Below, piece after piece: positions 57,205 through 64,000 of a stretch of DNA of 64,000 nt. The translations under genes and the position numbers were made by a program. A model generated the notes under the pieces. The model did no database searches and was not told where the DNA came from. It worked only from the letters and a program-made list of their open reading frames with translations. Position 1 is the first letter of the stretch. Each line of letters opens with the position of its first letter. The stretch is from contig JAADJJ010000001.1 of NCBI GenBank assembly GCA_010092695.1, positions 682,001-746,000 on the forward strand, in the 5' to 3' direction. Source of the DNA: Enterobacteriaceae bacterium 4M9. GTDB taxonomy: Bacteria; Pseudomonadota; Gammaproteobacteria; Enterobacterales; Enterobacteriaceae.

Positions 57205-57670
57205 GGGTTTTACGCTGCTGGAGGTGATGCTGGTGCTGCTGCTGTTAAGCCTTAGCGCGACAATGGTTGTGGCGACGTTGCCGGGTCAGCACTATCGCGC
57301 AGAGCAGGAAGGGCAGCGGCTGGCAGAACGCCTGAGCGGCCTGGCGCGCATGGCGGCGCTGGACGGGCGGCTGTACGGTTTGCAGGTGCAGGCCGGAAAC
57401 TGGCAGCTAAAAACCTGGCAGCAGGGGCGCTGGCAGCCGCTGCGTCTACCGGGCGGGGCCAGTGAGCATGAGTTGCCCGACGGCTGGAGCCTGACGCTGA
57501 ATGTTGCCGGTGAGGTCAGCGGCAACGCGCCGCAGGTGCTGATCCTGCCGGGCGGTGACGTGACGCCGTTTCGTCTTCGCTACCTGCACGACGGCCAGGC
57601 GGTGGTTGAAGTGACGCCGGACGATGACGGTTGGCCAGTTGCCACGGATTTGCGTGATGACGCGCGTTAA
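57182..57670 (+). CDS. gspH: T2SS minor pseudopilin GspH
   Basis: A 162-residue minor pseudopilin with a class III leader cleaved after Gly9 (PTGRAKG|FTLLEVMLVLLLLS). The start at ATG 57182 inside the end of gspG gives a normal 9-residue leader; the frame is open further upstream within gspG but without a better start. It ends inside gspI (14-bp overlap). Confidence 0.9.
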   Translation: MSPTGRAKGFTLLEVMLVLLLLSLSATMVVATLPGQHYRAEQEGQRLAERLSGLARMAALDGRLYGLQVQAGNWQLKTWQQGRWQPLRLPGGASEHELPDGWSLTLNVAGEVSGNAPQVLILPGGDVTPFRLRYLHDGQAVVEVTPDDDGWPVATDLRDDAR

Positions 57671-58028
57671 GGGCATGACGTTACTGGAGGTGCTGGTGGC
57701 GCTGGCGATTTTCTCGCTGGCGGCGCTGGCGCTGCTGCAAAGCCTTGGGCAACTGGCGAGCGGCACCGGCAGGCTGGCAGATAAATACTGGGCCGATACG
57801 GTGGCAGAAAACCAGCTGGTGGCGCTGAAACTCCAGAACATCTGGCCCGCGCTGCGCTGGACCCAGGGAGAAAGCGAGCAGGCGGGGCAAACCTGGTACT
57901 GGCGCTGGCGCGGGGTTGAAAGCGGTCAGCCAGGCGTGCGCGTGCTGGAGGTTGAGGTGAGCGCCCAGCCGTGGCAGCGCGACAGTACGGCAGTGACCAC
58001 GCTACAAACCTGGGTGGTGCAAAAGTGA
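57657..58028 (+). CDS. gspI: T2SS minor pseudopilin GspI
   Basis: A 123-residue minor pseudopilin with the leader MTRVKG|MTLLEVLVALAIFS. With GspJ and GspK it forms the pseudopilus tip complex in characterised systems. The ATG at 57657 is chosen because it gives the usual short leader; an ATG at 57624 is also in frame. The stop overlaps the gspJ start. Confidence 0.92.
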   Translation: MTRVKGMTLLEVLVALAIFSLAALALLQSLGQLASGTGRLADKYWADTVAENQLVALKLQNIWPALRWTQGESEQAGQTWYWRWRGVESGQPGVRVLEVEVSAQPWQRDSTAVTTLQTWVVQK

Positions 58029-58615
58029 AGGCGCGCGGTTTTACGCTACTGGAAATGGTGCTGGCGCTGGCCGTTTTCGCGCTACTGGGGCTGATGGCTA
58101 ACCGCGTGCTGTATCAGGGCATGGCGCTGGAGCAGCGTTCAGCGCGCCACGCCAGTCGGCTGGCGCAGATCCAGCATGCGCTGGCGATAATGGAGCGCGA
58201 TATTTCTGCCATGTTGCCGCGCCCGGTGCGCACGCCCGGGCCACTCGGCGGCGAGTCGCCGCGGGCTGTCACAGAGCGTGGTGCCGGCGACAGCCTCATT
58301 TTTACCCATGCGGGCTGGCTTAACCCCGGCGGCACGCTGGCTCGTTCGCAGCTACAGCGCGTGGCGTACCGCGTGGAGGGCGAAAGCCTGGTGCGCGCCT
58401 TTCTTGATTATCCCGATATGCCCGCGGGCAGTGATGCCCATCACCGACGCCTGCTTAACGGCGTAAGCGCGCTGCGGCTGCGCTACTGGGTTGAGGGCGA
58501 CTGGCGGCGTGAATGGCAGGGCGAAGGCGCGCTGCCGCAGGCGATTGAAGTCAGCCTGACGCTGAGTGAGGGAACGACAGTCACACGCCGCTTCCTGCTG
58601 GCGGAGGGCGCATGA
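58025..58615 (+). CDS. gspJ: T2SS minor pseudopilin GspJ
   Basis: A 196-residue minor pseudopilin with a very short leader from a GTG start, (V/M)KARG|FTLLEMVLALAVFALLG. The GTG start overlaps the gspI TGA as GTGA. Body motifs such as RHASRLAQIQHALAIMERDI and LRYWVEGDWRREW fit the family. It overlaps gspK by 4 bp. Confidence 0.93.
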   Translation: MKARGFTLLEMVLALAVFALLGLMANRVLYQGMALEQRSARHASRLAQIQHALAIMERDISAMLPRPVRTPGPLGGESPRAVTERGAGDSLIFTHAGWLNPGGTLARSQLQRVAYRVEGESLVRAFLDYPDMPAGSDAHHRRLLNGVSALRLRYWVEGDWRREWQGEGALPQAIEVSLTLSEGTTVTRRFLLAEGA

Positions 58616-59532
58616 GACAAAAAGGCATGGCGCTGCTGACGGTGCTGCTGCTGCTGGCGGTAATGGTCGCGCTGGCAGCGCTGGCGACCGAGCGCTGGTT
58701 CTTCAGCTTCCAGTACGGCGTGCAGCTTCACCAGCGTGCGCAGGGCAAATGGTTTGCCGCAGGGGCAGAGGACGTGGCGGGTGGTCTGCTGCGACTGGAT
58801 GCGCTGGATGATATGCGCCACACCCATCTTTCACAGCGCTGGGCGACGCTTGCCAACAGCCTGCCGCTGGAGAGCGGACAATTGCAGATGCGCATTAACG
58901 ATGCGCAGGCCTGTTTTAACCTTAATGCGCTGGGTGATGATGGCGCGCGTACGGTGTTTATTCGTCTGTTGACGTTAAACGGCGTTGAGACAGCGACGGC
59001 GCAGATGATTGCCGTGGCGGCAGCGGACTGGGTAACCGAGGGCGACGAGTCGCGCGCCGGTGGCGTAAAAGACAGCGAGTATGCCGCGCTGGAGCCACCG
59101 TATCTCACCGCACAACAACTCATGTGGGACGTGAGCGAGTTGCGTCAGGTGCGTGGCGTAAGTGCCGACCTTTGGAATCAACTACGTACGCAGTTGTGTG
59201 CACTGCCGGTGCAGAGCCTGGCGCTGAATATCAACACGCTGGGCGCAGAGCACTGGCCGCTGGTGGCCGCACTTTCTGACGATATCACCGAAGAAGACGT
59301 GCGCCGCTGGATCGCCCAGCGCCCTGATGCGGGCTGGCCAACGCTGGAGGCGGCGTTTGCCGGGCTGAAACCTCTCGCCGGGCAGCGGCGTTACCTTGCC
59401 CTTAACAGCGAATTTTTTAGCGTACATATCAGCGCGAGTATGGATGACGTCGCGTACCGCCAGCACAGCCTGTTGCAGCGCAGCAACGGCAAAATCAGCG
59501 TGCTGTGGCGACAGCAGGAGGCAGAACCATGA
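58612..59532 (+). CDS. gspK: T2SS minor pseudopilin GspK
   Basis: A 306-residue large minor pseudopilin that caps the pseudopilus. Leader MRQKG|MALLTVLLLLAVMVAL lacks the Glu at +5 seen in other pseudopilins, as is usual for GspK. The body has INDAQACFNLNAL, the WVTEGDESRAGGVKDSEY loop and YLTAQQLMWDVSELRQVRGV. It overlaps gspL by 4 bp. Confidence 0.94.
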   Translation: MRQKGMALLTVLLLLAVMVALAALATERWFFSFQYGVQLHQRAQGKWFAAGAEDVAGGLLRLDALDDMRHTHLSQRWATLANSLPLESGQLQMRINDAQACFNLNALGDDGARTVFIRLLTLNGVETATAQMIAVAAADWVTEGDESRAGGVKDSEYAALEPPYLTAQQLMWDVSELRQVRGVSADLWNQLRTQLCALPVQSLALNINTLGAEHWPLVAALSDDITEEDVRRWIAQRPDAGWPTLEAAFAGLKPLAGQRRYLALNSEFFSVHISASMDDVAYRQHSLLQRSNGKISVLWRQQEAEP

Positions 59533-60659
59533 GTAAAACAGCGCACTGGCTGGTGCTGGCACCGGCCGGTGATTCTGAAGAGGCCTTTGTCTGGATGCGG
59601 CTCAACGCGCAGGCAGAGCCAGAAGGTGCGCGCGGTGAGGTGACGGCAGCACAGTTGACTACCCTTGCGGCGCGCTACCCGGATGACGCCTGCTGCCTGC
59701 TGGTGCCGGTGAGCGCGTTAGCGATTGAGCGCGTGCATCTGCCGGGCCGTCATGATGCAGCGGGGCTGCGCGCGCTGCCCTGGCTGGTGGAAGAAAAACT
59801 GGCTGGCACGATGGAGCACATGGTGACGGTGCCGCTGGCCCGCGCAGGTGAAAACATCTGGGTTGCCGCGCTGGAGCAGTCACAGCTGACGCGCTGGCAG
59901 GCTCCGTTTCAGGCAGCCAGTCTCAGGCTTGAGAAAATCATCCCCGATGCGCTTGCGCTCCCGCTGCATGATGACGCTCCGTCTGCGCTGCGCTGGCGTG
60001 ATGGCTGGCTCGTGCGTACCGCAGGCTGGCAGGGGACGCAGGTTGATGATAACTGGCTCACGCTGTGGCTGACTGCCCGCCAGCGTGAATGCCCTGATGA
60101 AAAGCCACTGCGCTGCTACGGTGATGCACCACCGGGCTGTAACGACTGGCAGGTACAGCCGCAGCAGGATGCTTTCATGCTGCTGGCCTGCGAAGCCGTG
60201 CGCGCTGACATCTCGCTGTTGCCAAAGCCGGTTTCTCACGCCCGTTGGGCCTGGCGACAACCGCTGTACGCGGCGGTCGCGATGCTGGTGCTGTTATTTA
60301 CCTGGCAAGGGCTGGGGCTGTGGCAACTGATGCGCCAGGGTGACGCCCTTGAGCAGCAGGTGCGCCAGCAGGTTGGCGCACGTTTTCCTGGTGAGTCGCA
60401 GGCAAACTGGCAGGCCGTGGTACGCCGGGCTATGGCGCAACAGCGCGGCGGTGAATTTGCCCTGTGGATGGCGGCACTCCCGCCGTTACCTGAGGGCGTG
60501 ACAGTGCGTGAATTCAGCTGGCGCAGCGAGGCGCTGCGGCTGGTGTTGAACGGCGAGGCCGCAGGGCTTGCCCGGGCGCAGCAGCGCCTTGCCGAGGCCT
60601 TTACCCTGGAGCGCCAGCGTGACGGCGCATTTCTGCTCACGCTTAAGGATGAGTCGTGA
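59529..60659 (+). CDS. gspL: T2SS inner-membrane protein GspL
   Basis: A 376-residue bitopic protein. The cytoplasmic actin-like domain (about 1-230, with LPWLVEEKLAG and VAALEQSQLTRW) recruits GspE; one membrane helix (about 248-268) and a periplasmic ferredoxin-like domain follow and should pair with GspM. The ATG at 59529 overlaps gspK by 4 bp; an in-frame ATG 24 bp upstream is less likely. Confidence 0.93.
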   Translation: MSKTAHWLVLAPAGDSEEAFVWMRLNAQAEPEGARGEVTAAQLTTLAARYPDDACCLLVPVSALAIERVHLPGRHDAAGLRALPWLVEEKLAGTMEHMVTVPLARAGENIWVAALEQSQLTRWQAPFQAASLRLEKIIPDALALPLHDDAPSALRWRDGWLVRTAGWQGTQVDDNWLTLWLTARQRECPDEKPLRCYGDAPPGCNDWQVQPQQDAFMLLACEAVRADISLLPKPVSHARWAWRQPLYAAVAMLVLLFTWQGLGLWQLMRQGDALEQQVRQQVGARFPGESQANWQAVVRRAMAQQRGGEFALWMAALPPLPEGVTVREFSWRSEALRLVLNGEAAGLARAQQRLAEAFTLERQRDGAFLLTLKDES

Positions 60660-61105
60660 TGAACAGGCTACGAACGTTCTGGGAACAGCGCACGGCGCGC
60701 GAGCGTCGATTGCTGGCTGTACTGGCCGCCGTGCTGGGCGTTTTGACGGTCTGGCTCCTGCTCTGGCAACCGCTACAGCGTGCGCTGGAGTCTCAGGCGC
60801 AACGCCAGACCCGGCTGTCTGCGTTGTCTGCGCAGATAGTGCGTTTGCCACCGCGTGTGGATAAGGCGAGCGTTGAAAACCTGCTGCGCCAGCGCGCAAC
60901 CGCGCAGGGCATCACGCTGGCGTCGGTGAAGCGCAGCGATAATCAGCTACAGGTTGCGGTGAGCGTAGCAAATGCCGATGCGCTGTTGGGCTGGCTGTTA
61001 GCACTGGAGGAACAGGGCGTGGTACGGGTGCGTGAACTTACCATGCAGGGTAAAACGCCAGCGGATGGCAGCGTAAGCGCCAGCCTGTTACTGGATGTGC
61101 ACTGA
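60656..61105 (+). CDS. gspM: T2SS inner-membrane protein GspM
   Basis: A 149-residue bitopic protein: short cytoplasmic start, one membrane helix (LLAVLAAVLGVLTVWLLLWQ, about 19-38), a coiled segment and a periplasmic ferredoxin-like domain. GspM stabilises GspL. The 4-bp overlap with gspL and 1-bp gap to gspN indicate coupled translation. Confidence 0.93.
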   Translation: MMNRLRTFWEQRTARERRLLAVLAAVLGVLTVWLLLWQPLQRALESQAQRQTRLSALSAQIVRLPPRVDKASVENLLRQRATAQGITLASVKRSDNQLQVAVSVANADALLGWLLALEEQGVVRVRELTMQGKTPADGSVSASLLLDVH

Positions 61106-61106
61106 G

Positions 61107-61853
61107 ATGAGCAAAGCGTGGCGCTATGGCGCACTGTGTTTGCTGCTGTACCTGCTGGCACTGGCGTTTACCGCGCCTGCGCGCCTGGTGGCGCGGCTGT
61201 TACCTGAACACATCTCGACGAGTGGTGTAACGGGTACCATCTGGGCCGGTCAGTTCCTGAACCTGCGCTGGAAAAACATCAGTTCAGGAGACGTGAGTTG
61301 GCGCTGGGGCTGGTATAACGGCCTGCCAGGGGTTTATGTTATGGCTCAGGGTGGCCCTGTTCAGGGCAACGCGCACATTGGCTGGCTGGGAAGCTGGCGG
61401 GTGTCGGATGCGCGCCTGAAGGCCGAGGCACAACCGCTTCTGGCCCTCTCTGGCGTGATGTTACCGCTTGAGGCGCAGGGGGAATTAACCCTCACGCTTA
61501 CAACCCTGCGCATAACGCCAGCGGCGTGTCTGGCGCTGGAAGCCCGGCTGGACTGGCATGAGGCACAGTTAGGGGCGTTAGGACAACGGCTCGCACTCGG
61601 TGAGCCGCAGCTTGATATGCGCTGCGAGGGGCAACGGATTAAGGGCGTGTTGCGCCAGGCGCAGGCCCCGCTGCCGTTTAGCGCGCAAGGCAGCCTGGAT
61701 TACGGCGGAGAATACCGCGTTTCAGGCCAGAGTGGCCCGACGGACGCACTGCCTGCGCCCTGGCCGCAGATGATTAATAGCGTGACGCAGCCTGCGCCGG
61801 ATGGGCAACGCATAATGGAGGTATCTGGAAAATGGACTCTTCACCGCCGCTGA
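61107..61853 (+). CDS. gspN: T2SS protein GspN
   Basis: A 248-residue protein with one N-terminal membrane helix (about 7-28) and a large periplasmic beta-rich domain with TSGVTGTIWAGQFL and WRWGWYNGLPGVYVM. GspN is present in only some T2SS operons and is not essential where tested. The ATG at 61107 is preferred over an in-frame ATG at 61095. The end overlaps the next gene by 22 bp. Confidence 0.88.
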   Translation: MSKAWRYGALCLLLYLLALAFTAPARLVARLLPEHISTSGVTGTIWAGQFLNLRWKNISSGDVSWRWGWYNGLPGVYVMAQGGPVQGNAHIGWLGSWRVSDARLKAEAQPLLALSGVMLPLEAQGELTLTLTTLRITPAACLALEARLDWHEAQLGALGQRLALGEPQLDMRCEGQRIKGVLRQAQAPLPFSAQGSLDYGGEYRVSGQSGPTDALPAPWPQMINSVTQPAPDGQRIMEVSGKWTLHRR

Positions 61854-62293
61854 GCGGCTATCGCATCCCGGCCTGGTTGATGGTGTTTTATGGCGTGCTG
61901 CTGTTTACGCTGGGCTGGATAGCATCGGGCCTGTGGGAAGCCTGGCACCGCCCTGAGGCTGATAGCGTGCGTAGTCACGCGCTCCCGGCGCCATCCCGCG
62001 AGCAGGCGAGCAATAATGAAGAAGTTGGACCTGTCTGTGATGACAATACGTTGTTGCCGTTACGCTACAGCGCCCACGTATGGGCAGATGCTCCGGCGCA
62101 GCGCAGCGTCACCCTTAATGCCAAACAGTATCGGGAAGGCGACACACTGCCCTGCGGCGAAGAGGTTGTGGCCATAGAGCCCACCGCGCTAGTGCTTCAT
62201 TCACTGGGCCGCCGGATGCAGCTTGATGCAATGTGGGACTGGCCCGGTGGTGCAGTCGACAGCATTGTCATTAACGATGAGGACATGCCGTGA
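61832..62293 (+). CDS. gspB: GspB/PulB-like T2SS accessory protein
   Basis: A 153-residue protein with a short cytoplasmic start, one membrane helix (about 14-35), a variable linker, and a periplasmic domain with SVTLNAKQYREGDTLPCGEE and IEPTALVLHSLGRRMQL. This pattern fits the GspB/OutB/PulB group, whose members assist secretin assembly in some species. It shares YREGDTLP with GspC of the same operon, suggesting related folds. Two cysteines (PVCDDN and LPCGEE) could form a disulfide. It overlaps gspN by 22 bp and gspO by 4 bp. The symbol is given by family resemblance and place. Confidence 0.72.
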   Translation: MDSSPPLSGYRIPAWLMVFYGVLLFTLGWIASGLWEAWHRPEADSVRSHALPAPSREQASNNEEVGPVCDDNTLLPLRYSAHVWADAPAQRSVTLNAKQYREGDTLPCGEEVVAIEPTALVLHSLGRRMQLDAMWDWPGGAVDSIVINDEDMP

Positions 62294-63096
62294 TGCTGTG
62301 GGTGGCTGGCATGTTTGTGCTGGGGCTGATGGCTGGCAGCGTGCTGAACTGCGTTATCTGGCGTCTGCCGGTGATGATGGCACGCCAGGCCGCTACCGCC
62401 GAAGGTCTACCGGTGCAGGATGGTTTCCCGCCACGTTTTAATCTGTTTTTACCCCGCTCGTGCTGCCCGCAGTGCCGCCACACCATTGCTTTTTACGACA
62501 ACATTCCGCTACTGAGCTGGCTGTGGCTTCGTGGGCGCTGTCGCCACTGTGGAGGCAGCATCGGCTGGCGTTATCCGCTTACTGAACTGATGAGCGCGCT
62601 GTGCACGGCCTGGATTGCGCTGGGCTGGCCGCCGGGGCTGGATGCGCTGATGCTGGCGCTCTGCTGCTGGCTGCTGATTGCGCTCCTGAGCATCGATCTT
62701 GAGCATATGCTGTTGCCCGATGTTCTGACACTGTCTTTGCTGTGGTTAGGCCTGCTGGCCAATCTGCACGGTGCGTTTGTGCCGTTGCAGGATGCGGTGC
62801 TGGGCGCTGTTGCTGGCTGGCTTACCTTGTGGGGCGTCTATCAGGCCTTTTTACTGCTTACCGGGCGTGAAGGACTGGGGTATGGGGATTTTAAACTGCT
62901 GGCCGCATTGGGCGCCTGGTGCGGCTGGCAGCAGCTACCGCTGTTGCTTTTGTTGGCATCGCTACTGGGCATTGTGCTGATGCTGGCGCTGCGTCTTAGC
63001 GGGCGTATTGCGCGCGGCGAGGCGTTTGCGTTTGGCCCCTGTCTGGCGCTGGCAGGCTGGTGGGTTATCACCGAGCCTGCGGCGGTGTGGTTTTAA
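62290..63096 (+). CDS. gspO: Prepilin peptidase GspO
   Basis: GspO cleaves and N-methylates pseudopilins at the inner membrane. The 268 residues hold the tetracysteine cytoplasmic loop (CCPQCRHTI ... CRHCGGSIGWRYPL), eight hydrophobic segments, and the two catalytic aspartates in SIDLEHMLLPD and LGYGDFKLLAALGAW. It closes the operon; a small hairpin lies at 63181-63201 before the convergent pilotin gene. Confidence 0.95.
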   Translation: MMLWVAGMFVLGLMAGSVLNCVIWRLPVMMARQAATAEGLPVQDGFPPRFNLFLPRSCCPQCRHTIAFYDNIPLLSWLWLRGRCRHCGGSIGWRYPLTELMSALCTAWIALGWPPGLDALMLALCCWLLIALLSIDLEHMLLPDVLTLSLLWLGLLANLHGAFVPLQDAVLGAVAGWLTLWGVYQAFLLLTGREGLGYGDFKLLAALGAWCGWQQLPLLLLLASLLGIVLMLALRLSGRIARGEAFAFGPCLALAGWWVITEPAAVWF

Positions 63097-63180
63097 CCGG
63101 CACGGCGGTTGCGGCAATCTGGGCGTGATGACCAGAACAGCGCGTGGTTGGCTGCGGCGCAGGAAGCGGGCGTTTAGCCG

Positions 63181-63201
63181 CGCCAGGTGCGCCGCCTGGC
63201 G
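63181..63201. terminator. Hairpin between gspO and the pilotin gene
   Basis: CGCCAGG/CCTGGCG with a 7-base loop, followed on the plus strand by a weak TTTT within GATTACGCTTTTGG. It sits between convergent genes; terminator function is plausible but not strong. Confidence 0.4.
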
Positions 63202-63203
63202 GA

Positions 63204-63557
63204 TTACGCTTTTGGCAGCGTGGCAATAAACGGTTTTAACAGTGTGCTGAATTCGGCGCACTGGCTGGCAGGTGGCGTGGTGTCACGCAGCAGGCGCTGA
63301 TAAAGCTGCTCGCTGTAAGGTGCGATGTCTGCCGACGGTGTCCAGCCGCGTTCGCGTGCAGCGCGGTAGGCAGCCTGCTCGATTTGCCCGTCGGCGGGTA
63401 AATCGCGGTAGCCACATTGCTGCTTAAGATAGCGCGTACCGGCAATCACTGACGCGACCTGCTGGCGCTGGGCCTCGGTAGTGGGCTGTGGTGCGCGCTG
63501 CTGACAGGCGCTGAGGAGTAAGGGCAGAGTAAGGCTGAGAAGCACAACGTGGCGCAT
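63204..63557 (-). CDS. gspS: T2SS pilotin lipoprotein, PulS/OutS type
   Basis: A 117-residue lipoprotein: signal MRHVVLLSLTLPLLLSAC with lipobox LSAC, mature residue Gln at +2 (outer-membrane sorting). The mature part has ASVIAGTRYLKQQCGYRDLP, AYRAARERGWTP, YQRLL and a second cysteine near the end (ASQCAEFSTLL), the pattern of PulS/OutS pilotins that carry the secretin to the outer membrane. The ATG at 63557 has AAGGA upstream; an upstream in-frame ATG at 63629 would mask the signal peptide. Being convergent with gspO, as pulS is placed near pulO in Klebsiella, supports the role. Confidence 0.85.
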   Translation of the reverse strand: MRHVVLLSLTLPLLLSACQQRAPQPTTEAQRQQVASVIAGTRYLKQQCGYRDLPADGQIEQAAYRAARERGWTPSADIAPYSEQLYQRLLRDTTPPASQCAEFSTLLKPFIATLPKA

Positions 63558-63760
63558 AATTGAATCCTTTCCTTGGGTGCGAACTTTCCGTGAGTTATCG
63601 ATGGTAATGCTGCATGCGCGGGAATACAACGGCCGGGCTGCGGCGGGGAACCAGTCGTATGAATCTTATGTGTTCGGGCTAGTGTCCTGTGGCGTCAGGT
63701 GAATTGCGTAATGGCAATCGCGGGTATTGCTTTACCGTTCATGGCTGTCAGCCTGCCCTG

Positions 63761-63925
63761 GCAGAACGCAGAACGCAGAACGCAGAACGCAGAACGCAGA
63801 ACGCAGAACGCAGAACGCAGAACGCAGAACGCAGAACGCAGAACGCAGAACGCAGAACGCAGAACGCAGAACGCAGAACGCAGAACGCAGAACGCAGAAC
63901 GCAGAACGCAGAACGCAGAACGCAG
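63761..63925. repeat. Heptanucleotide tandem repeat, (GCAGAAC)x23
   Basis: Twenty-three perfect, uninterrupted copies of GCAGAAC (63761-63921) plus a partial GCAG. Because 7 is not divisible by 3, all frames on both strands stay open and give a repeating 7-residue peptide, so the open frames here are artefacts. It lies about 205 bp upstream of the pilotin start and just before a terminator facing in from the right. Confidence 0.97.
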
Positions 63926-63931
63926 GTAAAA

Positions 63932-63957
63932 AATTGCCCGCTGTTAACAGCGGGCAA
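63932..63957 (-). terminator. Terminator of a minus-strand gene beyond the right edge
   Basis: Palindrome ATTGCCCGCTG/TTAACAGCGGGCAAT region; read on the minus strand it is followed by TTTTTT. It implies a gene entering from the right; a minus-strand frame near the edge reads VSAGPQI then stop at about 63983, too short to identify. Confidence 0.75.
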
Positions 63958-64000
63958 TGTGCATCACCGAAACCTTCAGATCTGAGGGCCTGCGCTCACC

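Noticed and set aside
63761..63925. Possible CRISPR array
   Set aside because: The 7-bp units are directly adjacent with no spacers; it is a simple tandem repeat.
63689..63985. Open frames on both strands across the heptamer repeat, encoding AERRTQN-type peptide repeats
   Set aside because: A stop-free 7-bp repeat is open in all six frames; there is no ribosome site and no sensible domain, so these are artefacts of the repeat.

Overview
The window is chromosomal DNA from a member of the Enterobacteriaceae. The evidence is near-identity of OmpR, Asd, MalP and Tex to their Escherichia coli counterparts as I remember them, and an E. coli-like gene order: yhgN-asd-glgBXCAP-glpD-glpEGR-malT-malPQ-nfuA-gntX-bioH-feoCBA-tex-greB-ompR-envZ. 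Base composition looks higher in G+C than E. coli, so Enterobacter/Kosakonia/Cedecea-like relatives are more likely than Escherichia; the genus cannot be fixed from the sequence alone. Compared with K-12, the rtc genes (between glpR and malT), gntT (between malQ and nfuA) and pckA (after envZ) are absent from their usual places.

Layout. (1) 0.1-11.7 kb: yhgN, asd and the complete glycogen operon glgBXCAP. (2) 11.7-20.8 kb: an accessory island. A five-gene, same-strand cluster (12.56-19.53 kb) encodes a fused GT4+GT2 glycosyltransferase, a HemN-like radical SAM enzyme, two paralogous proteins each made of two dimeric alpha/beta-barrel-like (NIPSNAP/DABB-type) repeats, and an MFS transporter lying between those two paralogues. 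I know of no described pathway with this content. Remnants of a CdiA/filamentous-haemagglutinin gene lie on both sides: haemagglutinin-repeat residues at 11.7 kb and the VENN pretoxin motif at 20.6 kb, in the same strand and order. A broken Rpn/YhgA-type gene lies on the right side too. (3) 20.8-32.5 kb: glycerol-3-phosphate genes (glpD, glpEGR) and the maltose genes malT and malPQ. (4) 32.6-43.8 kb: nfuA, gntX, bioH, feoABC, a small secreted protein, tex, greB and ompR-envZ. (5) 44.0-48.7 kb: a mannose-family PTS operon (IIA-IIB-IIC-IID) ending in a tyrosine-phosphatase-type gene, with an RpiR-type regulator upstream. (6) 48.9-63.6 kb: a GH3 glycosidase lipoprotein gene divergent from a full type II secretion operon (gspC to gspN, a gspB-like gene and gspO), followed by a convergent pilotin gene. 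This copies the pulA/pulC-O/pulS layout of Klebsiella, and the lipoprotein has a PulA-like Cys-Asp-Asn mature end, so it is the obvious candidate substrate. (7) 63.76-63.92 kb: 23 perfect copies of a 7-bp tandem repeat upstream of the pilotin gene.

Functionally the window is rich in carbon storage and carbohydrate use: glycogen synthesis and breakdown, maltodextrin use, glycerol-3-phosphate oxidation, a hexose-type PTS and an exported glycosidase with its own secretion machine. A perfect CRP-type palindrome lies between the glycosidase gene and gspC. The accessory cluster at 12.5-19.5 kb is the best candidate for an undescribed system; its genes predict a modified, glycosylated and probably transported small molecule, but the scaffold cannot be named from sequence.
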